From Desulfoluna sp. (lineage in GTDB: Bacteria; Desulfobacterota; Desulfobacteria; Desulfobacterales; Desulfolunaceae), in assembly GCF_030145185.1 (NCBI RefSeq), contig NZ_JAQYWB010000015.1, forward strand, positions 26,241 to 90,240: a stretch of 64,000 nt of DNA, read 5' to 3'. The position numbers were made by a program, and so were the translations under genes. Shown piece after piece: positions 36,571 to 45,659 of the stretch. The notes below the pieces were generated by a model that was not told the DNA's origin, did no database searches, and worked only from the letters and a program-made list of their open reading frames with translations. The number at the start of each line of letters is the position of its first letter. Position 1 is the stretch's first letter.

Positions 36571-38304
36571 TTATCCTAGGAAGAGGCTCCAGAAGAGGGC
36601 GATGATGCCGGAGCAGACGAGGTGGCTCTCGACCAGAAATTCAAGCTGTACCCCGGCCAGAACGAAGCGTTTCTGGTAGGCGATGAGCAGAATGAACATC
36701 ATCACGGGATTGACCCAGAGGACAAAGCCGAGCCCTGTAAAGATACCGAACGCGCTGAAAAGGGGCAGCATGACCGCCAGGGTGATCAGCAGGTTTTTGA
36801 GGAGGCGCACCGTCTTGTCATCCCCTAAAATAATGGGGAAGGTCTCCTGGCCGACGATGCGGTCTCCCTGCATGTCGAGGATGTCAAAAAAGACCGTGCG
36901 GGAAAAGACCATGCCGGCGGCCAGGGCCAGAGCGGGCAGGGTGGAGAGGGCAAATCCCTGGGAGCTTGTCAGGGCGGGGAGCAGGGCGGTGACCGTGGCC
37001 CAGGCCGCGGTGATGAGGATGGTTTTTGAGCCGGGGATATCGCGCAGGCAGCGGTATTTTCCCTGAAAAAAATACCGGGGGATGATGGGCGCGTTGTAGG
37101 AGAGCCCGGCCAGACTCATGATCAGCAGCACGAGAAAGGGAAAGAGCCCGAGGCTGTAGGCGAGCAAAAGGCCCACCCCTCCGCCTGTGAAGGCAAAGGC
37201 GGCCAGCGCCCACTTGTTGCGGTCGTAAAAATCGGCCCGCTCCGGGTCGTTGTAGCGGTCGGCGGAGATGGCGGTGAGGTGATTGAAAATGTGCATGGAG
37301 AGCACGTAGAGCATGGCCACCGCCGCCGGAACCAGCCAATTGTCAATCCCTTGAAGCATTGAGCAGGCATAGGAGAGGAAGGCGGCCCCCAGGGCCAGGT
37401 AGGCGTTGCTGCGCAACAGGGCCATTTTAAGGGCCGACACGGGAATACCGAAGAGTCTTTTTTCACTGGCGGTGCCGCTTTCAATGGCACGGTAGACTTT
37501 GTTGATGATCCAGTTCGGGGTGGAGGCTCCGGCGGTGATGGCCAGGGACTTCAGCCCTTTGAGTTGGTCGAAGTCCAACTCGTCGGAGTCTTCGATGTGA
37601 AAGGTGAGTTTGCCCGATTCCCGGGCCAACTCGGCCAGACGCTGGGTGTTGCCGCTGCTTTTACCGCCCACCACCACCACCGCATCCACTGTTTGGGCAA
37701 TGGCCAGGATATCGGCCTGCCTTTTTTCCGTGGAGTCACAGATGGTGTCAAAGGTGAGATAGTGAGGGTGGGTTTCGGCGACCCATGTTTTGACCTCGGT
37801 GAAAAATTTGACGCTCTGGGTGGTCTGGGCAACGAGGATGGCATTCTCAAAGTCGGGGAGGGCTTTGGCCTCGCTCAGGGTCTCCACCACATGGCCCAGG
37901 CCGTAGGCGTAGCCATTGAGCCCGATGACTTCGGGGTGGTCCCGGTCACCGATGATGATGGCGTGGTGACCTTTTTTAGCGTAGCGGTGGATGATGCGCT
38001 GAACCTTGATGACGCGGGGGCAGGTGGAGTCGATGACCGCAAAGTTCGCCTCCTTCAGGGCCTCTTTGGCTTCGGGAGGCACCCCGTGGGCGCGAATGAC
38101 CACCGTGCCTTTACCCTTTTCCGGGATGGTGGCGATGGCGGGAATGCCCTTTTCTTTGAGAAGATCCAGGACCTGGGGGTTGTGAATCAGGGGGCCGTAG
38201 GTGCAGATGGGGCCTTTCTGGTCGTTGGAGGCGTCCAGGACCGTGTCCACGGCCCGTCTCACACCCATGCAAAAACCGGCAGTTCGGGCGATAACAATCT
38301 TCAT
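36571..38304 (-). CDS. ispH: Fusion of IspH (HMBPP reductase) and a UbiA-family prenyltransferase
   Basis: A 577-residue protein. Residues 1-275 are a complete IspH, the last step of the MEP isoprenoid pathway. The three iron-sulfur cysteines are Cys12 (GFCMGVRRAV), Cys95 (DSTCPRV) and Cys189 (ICDSTEKRQ), with VAQTTQSV and KSSGNTQRL also present. Residues about 290-577 form a polytopic UbiA-like domain with DRYNDPERADFYD in the position of the first Asp-rich motif, GSKTILITAAWA, and DILDMQGDRIVGQETFPI as the second. The two are usually separate genes. The ATG follows the parB stop codon without a gap, so it is cotranslated from the parAB operon. The prenyl acceptor is unknown. Confidence 0.9.
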   Translation of the reverse strand: MKIVIARTAGFCMGVRRAVDTVLDASNDQKGPICTYGPLIHNPQVLDLLKEKGIPAIATIPEKGKGTVVIRAHGVPPEAKEALKEANFAVIDSTCPRVIKVQRIIHRYAKKGHHAIIIGDRDHPEVIGLNGYAYGLGHVVETLSEAKALPDFENAILVAQTTQSVKFFTEVKTWVAETHPHYLTFDTICDSTEKRQADILAIAQTVDAVVVVGGKSSGNTQRLAELARESGKLTFHIEDSDELDFDQLKGLKSLAITAGASTPNWIINKVYRAIESGTASEKRLFGIPVSALKMALLRSNAYLALGAAFLSYACSMLQGIDNWLVPAAVAMLYVLSMHIFNHLTAISADRYNDPERADFYDRNKWALAAFAFTGGGVGLLLAYSLGLFPFLVLLIMSLAGLSYNAPIIPRYFFQGKYRCLRDIPGSKTILITAAWATVTALLPALTSSQGFALSTLPALALAAGMVFSRTVFFDILDMQGDRIVGQETFPIILGDDKTVRLLKNLLITLAVMLPLFSAFGIFTGLGFVLWVNPVMMFILLIAYQKRFVLAGVQLEFLVESHLVCSGIIALFWSLFLG

Positions 38305-39201
38305 TTATGCAGGTTCCAGAAGGGTGAGCAGGCGATTTAAGTCCTCATCCCCAAAAAATTCAATTTCAAGTTTGCCCTTTTTACCCCGCTTGCTGATCTG
38401 AACTCGGCTGCCGAAGCGATGGCTCAGGCGTTCAGAAATGGTGTCGAGCTGAAGCTGGTAAGCAGAGGGCATCACAGGCTCTTTTTCAGGGTCTGAACTC
38501 TCGGCTTTAAGGCTTCGAACCAGGTCTTCCGTCTGTCGGACGGAGAGCTCTTTTTCCAAAACGGTACGGAACGCCTCCTTTTGGGTCAGAGGGTTGTCCG
38601 TTCCCAGCAGGGCCCGGGCGTGTCCCATGCTGAGGCGCCGGTCGCGAATGCAGGTTTTGATCTCGGGGGGAAGCTGCCTGAGGCGAAGGAAGTTGGCCAC
38701 CGCCGGGCGGCTTTTTCCCACCTTGACGGCCATCTCTTCCTGGGTAAGCGAGAAAAGATCCATGAGGCGATGGTAGGCATCGGCCTCTTCAATGGGGTTT
38801 AAATTTTCACGCTGGATATTCTCCACGATGGCCAATTCGAGCAGCTCCGAATCGGAGACCTCGCGGATCACCACGGGGACGATCTCCAGCTCTGCCAGTT
38901 TGGCGGCCCGCAGGCGTCTCTCGCCCGCGACCAGCTCGAAGACGCCGGATTCTGTCGGGCGGACGACGAGGGGTTGAATGACTCCCTGTTCTCGAATGGA
39001 GGCGGCCAGCTCGGAGAGTTCGGCATCGGCAAAGGTGCGCCGGGGCTGATAGCGGTTGGGGGTGATGCGATGGATGTCGCACCGAAAGAATTCATGGGGC
39101 GCTTCCGGTGTGGCATCAAAGGAGAGGCTGCCGTCGGGAATCAACGCGGAAAGTCCCCGACCCAGGCCCTTTTTTTTTCGTGATTTGGCGGTTGTGGTCA
39201 T
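38305..39201 (-). CDS. parB: Chromosome partitioning protein ParB
   Basis: A 298-residue DNA-binding CTPase acting at parS. It starts with the basic KKKGLGRGLSALIP tail typical of chromosomal ParB. The CTP/nuclease-like domain follows (RYQPRRTFADAELSELAASI and ELVAGERRLRAAKLA), with the helix-turn-helix EEMAVKVGKSRPAVANFLRL and a C-terminal dimer domain. The ATG at 39201 is chosen because the open frame upstream overlaps parA in the wrong sense. It lies 70 bp after parA and abuts the ispH-ubiA gene. Confidence 0.96.
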   Translation of the reverse strand: MTTTAKSRKKKGLGRGLSALIPDGSLSFDATPEAPHEFFRCDIHRITPNRYQPRRTFADAELSELAASIREQGVIQPLVVRPTESGVFELVAGERRLRAAKLAELEIVPVVIREVSDSELLELAIVENIQRENLNPIEEADAYHRLMDLFSLTQEEMAVKVGKSRPAVANFLRLRQLPPEIKTCIRDRRLSMGHARALLGTDNPLTQKEAFRTVLEKELSVRQTEDLVRSLKAESSDPEKEPVMPSAYQLQLDTISERLSHRFGSRVQISKRGKKGKLEIEFFGDEDLNRLLTLLEPA

Positions 39202-39271
39202 GATTTTTGTGTCACCATTTTTTAGGTGAAAGTTAAGTCCTTCCGCCACGGATGCCCTGTTTAAAGCGTTT

Positions 39272-40030
39272 TTATCGCTCAACCACTTCTTTGGCCAGGG
39301 CCATGTAGCTTGTGGCCCCCACCGATTTGGGGTCGTACAGGAAGATGGGTTCTCCGTAGCTTGGGGCTTCGGAGAGCCGGACACTTCGGGGGATCCGTGT
39401 GGTGAAAACCAGATCGTTAAAATGTTTCTCGGCCTCTTCGGCCACTTGAAAGGAGAGATTGGTGCGACGGTCGAACATGGTGAGCAGAATGCCGCTGATG
39501 CGAAGGCGAGGATTCAAACTGGCTTTTATGCGTTTCACCGTGTCGATGAGTTGGGTCAGCCCTTCCAGGGCATAAAATTCGCTCTGCAGGGGGACCAGAA
39601 TGGAGTCGGCCGAGGTCATGGCGTTGAGGGTGAGCAGGCTCAAGGAGGGGGGGCAGTCAATGACGATGTAGTCATAGTCCTTCTGGATGTCGGTAAGAAG
39701 CTCGCGCATCACCAGCTCTCGGCCTTCGTGGGCCATCATCTCCACTTCAAAGCCGATGAGCTCCACCCGTGCGGGAATGACAAAAAGTCCCTTCACGGCC
39801 GTGGTGTGAACCAGGTCCCTGGCATCGACCTCACCAATCAGCCCGTGGTAAAGGTTTTGCCTGAGGGCTGTCTTGTCGATGCCAATGCCGGTGGTGGCGT
39901 TGGCCTGCGGGTCGCAGTCCACGAGGAGGGTGCGTTTCCCCAGGGTCGCAAGGGCCGTTGCCAGGTTGATTGATGTGGTGGTTTTACCCACCCCGCCTTT
40001 CTGGTTTGCTATGCAGATAATCTGTGCCAT
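39272..40030 (-). CDS. parA: Chromosome partitioning ATPase ParA (Soj)
   Basis: A 252-residue P-loop ATPase. The deviant Walker A is IANQKGGVGKTTTSINLA near the N-terminus, Walker A' DCDPQANATTG, and Walker B YIVIDCPPSLSLLT. The short N-terminus without an extra HTH domain marks the chromosomal type. It works with ParB to move origin regions. The ATG before AQIICIANQ is selected; no clear ribosome-binding site is visible. First gene of parA-parB-ispH/ubiA. The usual gidB neighbour is absent from this window. Confidence 0.96.
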   Translation of the reverse strand: MAQIICIANQKGGVGKTTTSINLATALATLGKRTLLVDCDPQANATTGIGIDKTALRQNLYHGLIGEVDARDLVHTTAVKGLFVIPARVELIGFEVEMMAHEGRELVMRELLTDIQKDYDYIVIDCPPSLSLLTLNAMTSADSILVPLQSEFYALEGLTQLIDTVKRIKASLNPRLRISGILLTMFDRRTNLSFQVAEEAEKHFNDLVFTTRIPRSVRLSEAPSYGEPIFLYDPKSVGATSYMALAKEVVER

Positions 40031-40373
40031 GGTCGAGGAGATTAGCATAAAAAAGGGGTTTTGCAAAGAAAATGAGCAAAAATCAGCCTTGCAAAAAATG
40101 ACTGTATATTGGCGGTGTTAGGGTTTGGGTTTAAGGGGTCTCCTGGGTGACTGTTTCGGGGGATTGATCCTTGCGGGTTGGTTGTGAGGTCGTGGGGGGT
40201 ATGGTAGAGTGAGCGGGCGGTTCCTCTCATCGGGTTTCTATCTGCCGTCTGTGCGACATATCATAGACAGATGGCTCGGTGCAGGGTATTTGTTTTTCAG
40301 CGAAAAGCGTTACGGAGTGCAGGGTTGGCTCCGGTCCCCGAACGGGGTGGAATAATCGTAAGGTGAGGTTGGC
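40031..40373. other. Divergent promoter region between parA and the M48 protease gene
   Basis: No gene seen and no parS-like 16-bp palindrome recognised. A short GGTAAGGTGAGG stretch serves as the M48 gene's ribosome-binding region. Confidence 0.45.
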
Positions 40374-41843
40374 ATGATAAAAAAAGGACGATGGCTCTCA
40401 CGGGTCATCTGTATGGCGATTCTTCTGGTTTTTCTCTGCGGACAGGTGGCTTCGGCCATTACCATTCGAGAAGAGAATGAGGTCGCCGGAGAGTTTATTC
40501 GCATGATTCGGGCTCATTATCGGATTATCGATGATCCCGTGGTGAACGATTACATCGTCGGCCTTGGGGAGCGGATTCTGTCGGCGTTTCCGGAGCAGCC
40601 CTTTAACTATCACTTTTATGTGGTTGAAAGTGATGTGTTCAATGCCTTTGCCGGTCCGGGCGGGCATGTCTTTATCCACAGCGGGCTGCTGCAGGCCCTC
40701 CCCAACGAGGAGGCCCTTGCAGGCATCATGGCCCATGAGATCTCCCATGTTTACAGCCGCCATATCTCCGATCGGATTGAGCGCTCCAAGAAAATCGGCA
40801 TGGGGACCCTGGCCGGCGTGGCCGCCGGGATTCTGGTGGGGGTGGCCGGAGGCAATCCCTCGGCAGGGGGGGCTCTTACCATGGGAACCCTGGCCGGGTC
40901 TCAGTCGGCGGCCCTGGCCTACAGCCGGGAGGATGAGATGCAGGCCGACCAGGTGGGCATGAGCTACATGATGGCGGCCGGTTATGGCGGCGAGGAGATG
41001 CTTACGGGCCTGAAGACGATTCGTGAAAAACAGTGGTTCGGCCCCTCTCAAATTCCCACCTACCTGACCACGCACCCTGCCCTGGAAGATCGTATCGCCT
41101 ATATCGGCAATTGGATCGAGGCGCATAAGGAAGAGATCGCCGCACGCAGGAAATCCATTGATCAGGCCTCTTTTTTAAAGACCAAGGCGCGGCTGACCGC
41201 ATTGTACACACCGGTGGCACTTGCGGAAGACCTTTTTACCCATGCCATGGAGCGGGGGGCGGCTCCCCTTTATACCGAGTATGGGCTGGGGCTTCTGATG
41301 GATCGCATGGGTAAATACGACAAAGCCGCCCTTCACATGCGCAAAGTGCTGGAGAGACGTGCCTTTGACAAGGATGCCTTAAGGGGCCTGGGTCGGATCT
41401 ATTTTCATCAGGGTAAATACAAAGAAGCGCGCCAGCTTCTGGAGGGGGCCATGAGCCTGGACCCGGATGATTTCGAAAGCAATCTCTGGCTGGGACGGCT
41501 TCTCATCGAAGAGGGGGCTTTTCATGAGGCGGTGAATCGCCTGGTCCCCCTGGCCACCGACTACGGCCCTGGAGCCCTGGCCCACTACGACCTGGGCAAT
41601 GCCTTTGCCAAGCTGGGCAAGGTCTATGACTCCTCTTATCACCTGGGTTTCTACTATCGGGGCGTCGGGGATCTTCGCAATGCCGTTTTTCAGCTGAAAC
41701 GGGCCAAAGAGATGGCGCCGAATGAGGCGTTGCGCAAGGCAGCGGAAAAGATACTGGCTGAGATTGTGGGCAAAAACGGTAAAAAAAAGAAGAAGAAAAA
41801 ACCGGAAGAGCCAGCTCCTGGGGAGGAGGTGGACGGTGAGTAG
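40374..41843 (+). CDS. M48-family metalloprotease with TPR repeats (BepA-like)
   Basis: A 489-residue exported protein with a signal peptide (about residues 1-28, ending QVASA). The zinc-protease domain has HEISHVYSRHI (the HExxH motif is about residue 122) and the third ligand region YSREDEMQADQVGM. The C-terminal half (about 270-465) contains tetratricopeptide-like helix pairs, including KYDKAALHMRKVLERRAF and LEGAMSLDPDDFESNLWLGRLL. It ends in a Lys-rich then Pro/Glu-rich tail. The architecture matches BepA, the periplasmic protease/chaperone for outer-membrane protein and LptD assembly. Confidence 0.92.
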   Translation: MIKKGRWLSRVICMAILLVFLCGQVASAITIREENEVAGEFIRMIRAHYRIIDDPVVNDYIVGLGERILSAFPEQPFNYHFYVVESDVFNAFAGPGGHVFIHSGLLQALPNEEALAGIMAHEISHVYSRHISDRIERSKKIGMGTLAGVAAGILVGVAGGNPSAGGALTMGTLAGSQSAALAYSREDEMQADQVGMSYMMAAGYGGEEMLTGLKTIREKQWFGPSQIPTYLTTHPALEDRIAYIGNWIEAHKEEIAARRKSIDQASFLKTKARLTALYTPVALAEDLFTHAMERGAAPLYTEYGLGLLMDRMGKYDKAALHMRKVLERRAFDKDALRGLGRIYFHQGKYKEARQLLEGAMSLDPDDFESNLWLGRLLIEEGAFHEAVNRLVPLATDYGPGALAHYDLGNAFAKLGKVYDSSYHLGFYYRGVGDLRNAVFQLKRAKEMAPNEALRKAAEKILAEIVGKNGKKKKKKKPEEPAPGEEVDGE

Positions 41844-41884
41844 TGAAAAGTGAAAAGTGAGTAGTGAAAAGTGAGTGGTGAGGC
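41840..41884. repeat. Degenerate tandem GTGAGTAGTGAAAA repeat after the M48 gene
   Basis: Repeated AGTGAAAAGTGAGTAGTGA units begin at the M48 gene's stop codon. They lead into the larger repeated intergenic element. Confidence 0.7.
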
Positions 41885-42125
41885 ATCAGGCTCTTTGGCA
41901 AAACCATGAAATGTATGAAGACGTATCACGCCAGAAACCAGCACATGGTTTTTTTATTATTGATGGAGCGCAGCGACTCCTCGAACGAAGCACGAAGAAC
42001 GAAGCACGAAGAACGAAGCACGAAGAACCAAGCACGAAGAACCAAGCACGAAGCACGCTTTTTATAAGTCACCATGCTCGGTTTCCCCATGGCCTCGATG
42101 GCGGCTGAAGAAGGAAGGTCATCAA
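41885..42125. repeat. Duplicated intergenic element, copy A (five 14-bp units)
   Basis: Shares with 53770-53965 the order CTCTTTG, ATGAAGAC, CCAGAAA, a T-run, TGATGGAGCGCAGCGACTCC and a 14-bp tandem repeat GAACGAAGCACGAA. After these come TTTTTATAAG, GTTTCCCC, TGGCC, GGGTCATC/AGGTCATC and an A-run. This copy has five repeat units (41983-42052); the other has two. It lies between the M48 gene and a terminator. Confidence 0.85.
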
Positions 42126-42130
42126 AAATA

Positions 42131-42172
42131 AAAAAGGGCCGCTTTCCCCTGTGGGAACGCGGCCCTTTTTTT
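42131..42172. terminator. Bidirectional terminator between M48 and EF-G genes
   Basis: AAAAAGGGCCGC pairs with GCGGCCCTTTTTTT around a CCCCTGTGGG loop. Convergent genes on both sides. Confidence 0.85.
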
Positions 42173-42249
42173 GTCTCTATTTCGATGAACGCGGCCCCTG
42201 TCACTGAAAGGGGCTCACCCCCCGCATCACGGGGAGTCATGGCGATCCT

Positions 42250-44289
42250 TTATTTGTCCACAGCGCGGTCGAAGTGGGAAAACTTCATGGTGAAGTTGCC
42301 CCGGCCCTGGGTGGCGGAGCGCAGGGCGGTGGAGTAGCCGAACATGCGTGACAGGGACACGGCGGCGTTGATCTCGTGAATGCCCATGTTGGGGTTGATG
42401 GCTTCGATCTTCCCACCACGGGAGTTGAGATCGCCGATGACCTCTCCCATGAAGTCGTCGGGGACAAAGACCTCTACGGCCATCATCGGCTCCAGGAGGA
42501 AGGGGGCACCGCCCGAGAGGGCTTCTCGCATGGCCATGGAGGCGCTGACGGAGAAGGCCAGCTCGGTGCCGTGGCCTTCGCGGGTTTCGGCTCCGGTGAC
42601 CGTGGCTTCCACATCCACCACGGGGTAGCCCAGGAGGGTGCCGCTGTCCAGGGCGTCCATGACTCCTTTTTCAATGGCGGCACGGAAGTGGGGTTGCAGG
42701 ATCTCTTCGTCCAGGGTGCAGACCACTTGGTTGCCGGTACCCAGGGGAAGGGGTTTGAGGGTGAGGGATACCTGCCCGAAGTGGGTCTGTCCGGCCATCT
42801 CACGGTCAAAGGTGGCCGTGGCGGAGGATTCATTCGTGATGCTTTCGCGGTAGACCACCTGGGGTTTGCCCACATTGACATCGGTGTGGAATTCTCGCTG
42901 CATGCGGCTGATGATGATCTCTAAGTGGAGTTCCCCCATGCCGGAGAGGATGGTCTGGCCTGTGTCCTCATCGATCTTGACCTTCAGGGTCGGGTCTTCC
43001 GTGGTGAACTTGGCCAGGACCGTGTCCAGCTTGTCCTGATCGGCGTGGGTTTTAGGCTCCACGGCGATGGAGATGACCGGCTCGTAGGTGTCGATACGTT
43101 CCAGGATCACCTGATGGTCGGTGTTGCAGAGGGTGTCGCCGGTGGAGGTGTCTTTGAGGCCCACGATGCCTACGATGCTGCCCGGTCCTGCTTCATCGAC
43201 ACGTTCCTTACGGTTGGCGTGCATCTGGAGAATACGAGAGAGCTTCTCTTTTTTCTTCAGCAGGGGGTTGTACACCTCTGAGCCGGCGACCAGCTTGCCA
43301 CTGTAAACGCGGGCGAAGGAGAGCTTTCGCCCCTCGATCATGGAGACTTTGAAGACCAGGGCAGAAAGAGGCTCTTTGGCTCTCTGCTCAAAGGTGAGGG
43401 TCTCTCCAGTGGTGGGGTCGATGCCGTGGGCCGATTCGATGTCTATGGGGCTGGGCAGGTAGTCGCAGATGGCGTCCAGCAGGGGCTGGATGCCTTTGTT
43501 CTTCAGGGCTGTTCCGCACAGCACGGGCACAATGGCAAGATCAATGGTCCCTTTTCTCAAGGCGGCCGTGATCTGCTCGTTGGTGACAGGCTCTTCGGCA
43601 AGGTAGGCGTCCATGATCTCTTCGTCCACATCGGAGAGGGCTTCAATCATGGCATCGCGGGCGATGTCGGCCTCCTCCGCCATCTCAGAAGGGATGGGGC
43701 AGGTGTCGAACTCTGCGCCCTGGGAGTCGTCGTTCCAGGCGATCATCTCCATTTTGATGAGATCGATGACGCCCCGGAAGGACTCTTCAGCCCCGACGGG
43801 AAGCTGAATGACCACGGGGTTGGCGCCGAGTTTTTCCTTGATGGCGTTTACCGCGTTGTAAAAGTTGGCCCCGATGCGGTCGAGCTTGTTGATGAAGGCG
43901 ATGCGGGGGACCTTGTATTTGTCGGCCTGTCGCCACACCGTTTCAGACTGTGGCTGCACACCGCCCACGGCGCAGAAGACACCGATGGCTCCGTCGAGCA
44001 CGCGCAGGGAGCGTTCCACCTCAATGGTGAAGTCCACGTGACCCGGGGTGTCGATGATCTGAATCTGTTTGTTTTTCCACTGGCAGGTGGTGACCGCAGA
44101 GGTGATGGTGATGCCGCGTTCCTGCTCGTCGGTCATCCAGTCCATGGTCGCTTCCCCGTCATGGACCTCACCGATTTTATGGGATCGCCCGGTATAATAG
44201 AGGATGCGCTCGGTCACGGTGGTTTTTCCCGCATCAATGTGGGCCATGATGCCGATGTTTCTTATCTGTTCGATCTTTGTCTGTTTCAT
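42250..44289 (-). CDS. fusA: Translation elongation factor G, spd-type paralogue
   Basis: A 679-residue translational GTPase. The G domain has [34 protein letters not shown] and [10 protein letters not shown]. Domains II-V follow, with GMGELHLEI and the C-terminal PLAxMFGYST-type region ([13 protein letters not shown]). The phrase [17 protein letters not shown] and the stand-alone location, away from rpsL/rpsG/tuf, resemble the additional EF-G lineage of spirochaetes, planctomycetes and deltaproteobacteria. The split of translocation and ribosome recycling between such paralogues is known for that group, but I cannot assign which role applies here. Start at the ATG of [11 protein letters not shown]. 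Confidence 0.88.
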   Translation of the reverse strand: MKQTKIEQIRNIGIMAHIDAGKTTVTERILYYTGRSHKIGEVHDGEATMDWMTDEQERGITITSAVTTCQWKNKQIQIIDTPGHVDFTIEVERSLRVLDGAIGVFCAVGGVQPQSETVWRQADKYKVPRIAFINKLDRIGANFYNAVNAIKEKLGANPVVIQLPVGAEESFRGVIDLIKMEMIAWNDDSQGAEFDTCPIPSEMAEEADIARDAMIEALSDVDEEIMDAYLAEEPVTNEQITAALRKGTIDLAIVPVLCGTALKNKGIQPLLDAICDYLPSPIDIESAHGIDPTTGETLTFEQRAKEPLSALVFKVSMIEGRKLSFARVYSGKLVAGSEVYNPLLKKKEKLSRILQMHANRKERVDEAGPGSIVGIVGLKDTSTGDTLCNTDHQVILERIDTYEPVISIAVEPKTHADQDKLDTVLAKFTTEDPTLKVKIDEDTGQTILSGMGELHLEIIISRMQREFHTDVNVGKPQVVYRESITNESSATATFDREMAGQTHFGQVSLTLKPLPLGTGNQVVCTLDEEILQPHFRAAIEKGVMDALDSGTLLGYPVVDVEATVTGAETREGHGTELAFSVSASMAMREALSGGAPFLLEPMMAVEVFVPDDFMGEVIGDLNSRGGKIEAINPNMGIHEINAAVSLSRMFGYSTALRSATQGRGNFTMKFSHFDRAVDK

Positions 44290-44602
44290 GTCTGCGTGTT
44301 TTTCCTGATGGCCTCGCAAAAAGTCGGGCAAGGATGCCCGGTGTCCACCGTTGTTGCCTTGCAGGCGGATGTCTGCGAGGCGCGCGTGATGTCAACTTTT
44401 TGGTGATATTTTTTTTATGAACGGACCAGGGGGGAGACCCCGCAGCTCGTCAAACAAGTTCCTTACTCTCTCTTAAATTATGTCATCGTATGGCTCTGAT
44501 GTGGGCCTTACGGTTGTCCTGTTCTTTATGTTATGTCGGGTGGATGTCCGCCACGGTGTGCCGTCTTGTCATCGCATCGGTGCCCGCCTAGATGCCTTCG
44601 GG

Positions 44603-45178
44603 TTATCGTACCAGAAGCATGTCGGGTGTGAGGGGCTCGGAAATATCGATGTGACCGGAGAGAGTCTCCGCCCGGCTTCCTTCGATAAGGATACGGACAG
44701 TATCGATCTCCGGAATGTTGACGGCCAGTGAATTGACCACCGAATAGACGGTGAGCAGCTCGGATGACGCCCCTTTGGGTTCCCCGGAAATATCCCGGGA
44801 AAAATCGACCACCGCGACCTTGGGAGCCATGATGTAAAGAGCTCGCAGGCGCGTAGCGGCCGGAAGGGTGCGGGCACTTCCCCGTTCAGGGCCTTCGATG
44901 AGGGCCGCAATGATTTTTTGGCTCAGCTGCCAGGGATCGTTTGTCGTGGAGACGGTTCGTTCCTCGGAGGTGAGGAAACGTCCCTCCCGCTCGGCAAAGT
45001 AGAGGAAGAAGCTCTCCTCTTCGATGCGGTTCGCAGGGGTTGCGTGCCGGGGAATGGTGGCTGCTTCCGGTGTTGCCGCATCGGGACCCGTCCAGAAGGA
45101 GAAGAGGATCACGATCAGTAGCGTGGCGACCGCTGCTGCGATAAAAACGCCCGTTTGTCCTTTGCCGTTATCCGTCAT
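44603..45178 (-). CDS. GerMN-domain membrane-anchored protein
   Basis: A 191-residue protein with an N-terminal membrane helix (GVFIAAAVATLLIVILFSFW). A GerMN domain occupies the last 120 residues (LYFAEREGRFLTSEERTV, then KIIAALIEGP, LRALYIMAPKVAVVDFSRD and VYSVVNSLAVN). GerMN domains occur in sporulation/germination proteins and in lipoproteins of non-spore-formers and probably bind cell-wall or amidase partners. The start is uncertain: I chose the ATG before TDNGKGQTG; one eight codons upstream is possible. The gene is monocistronic. Confidence 0.78.
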   Translation of the reverse strand: MTDNGKGQTGVFIAAAVATLLIVILFSFWTGPDAATPEAATIPRHATPANRIEEESFFLYFAEREGRFLTSEERTVSTTNDPWQLSQKIIAALIEGPERGSARTLPAATRLRALYIMAPKVAVVDFSRDISGEPKGASSELLTVYSVVNSLAVNIPEIDTVRILIEGSRAETLSGHIDISEPLTPDMLLVR

Positions 45179-45659
45179 GGTGGATATGGGCTCCCTTTGC
45201 ATGGCCCCGTGCGTGTTGCGTCGACGTCCGACAGCTCGCAGCACCCAGTGCTGAAATGATACGGCCCCAATCTCCTCGTTACCCCTTGCACCATGAGGGA
45301 CAAGCCCGGGACTGTCCAGGGGTCGGTTGTGAGGATGGCTGCCTTTATGAGCCAGCAAAATTTAGGCTATAATGGAAAGCTTGTCAAGCAAGAGGCAGGG
45401 GATTGCCCCTGTATTTGAATATTTTAGATGAGAGCGTGTGATAAATCCACTGTTGATGGACCCTGGCGGGATAAAGCACCTGGAACAGGTGCAACTCGGG
45501 ACCTGGTGGGGGGCTCTCTGGCAGGGCTTTTACTTGTTTGCCTCTCGTTGTCCTGTGGGATCTTTTTTTTTCGGCTCGTCGTTGTTATTTTTCGGTAAAC
45601 GGGATATATGCCATCATGATGGATGGTTGTGTCTTGATAACAGGGGGCTTGACGGGGGC
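45179..45659. other. Divergent promoter region between GerMN and PLP decarboxylase genes
   Basis: An open frame extends upstream of the decarboxylase from 45438, but its translation (GSFFFGSSLLFFGK) does not look like the family. I treat it as leader. It contains the promoter at 45345-45373. Confidence 0.5.
45345..45373 (+). promoter_or_regulatory. Promoter upstream of the PLP decarboxylase gene
   Basis: TTATGA, 17 bp, TATAAT (45368-45373). The predicted leader is about 280 nt. Confidence 0.55.

Noticed and set aside
38305..40373. parS site near parAB
   Set aside because: I could not find a 16-bp TGTTTCACGTGAAACA-like palindrome in this region by eye.
41983..42052. CRISPR array or direct-repeat origin
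   Set aside because: 14-bp units without spacers, no cas or replication genes nearby; better described as a minisatellite.
45438..45659. N-terminal extension of the PLP decarboxylase
   Set aside because: The translated extension is not like the family and an internal ATG gives the expected N-terminus.
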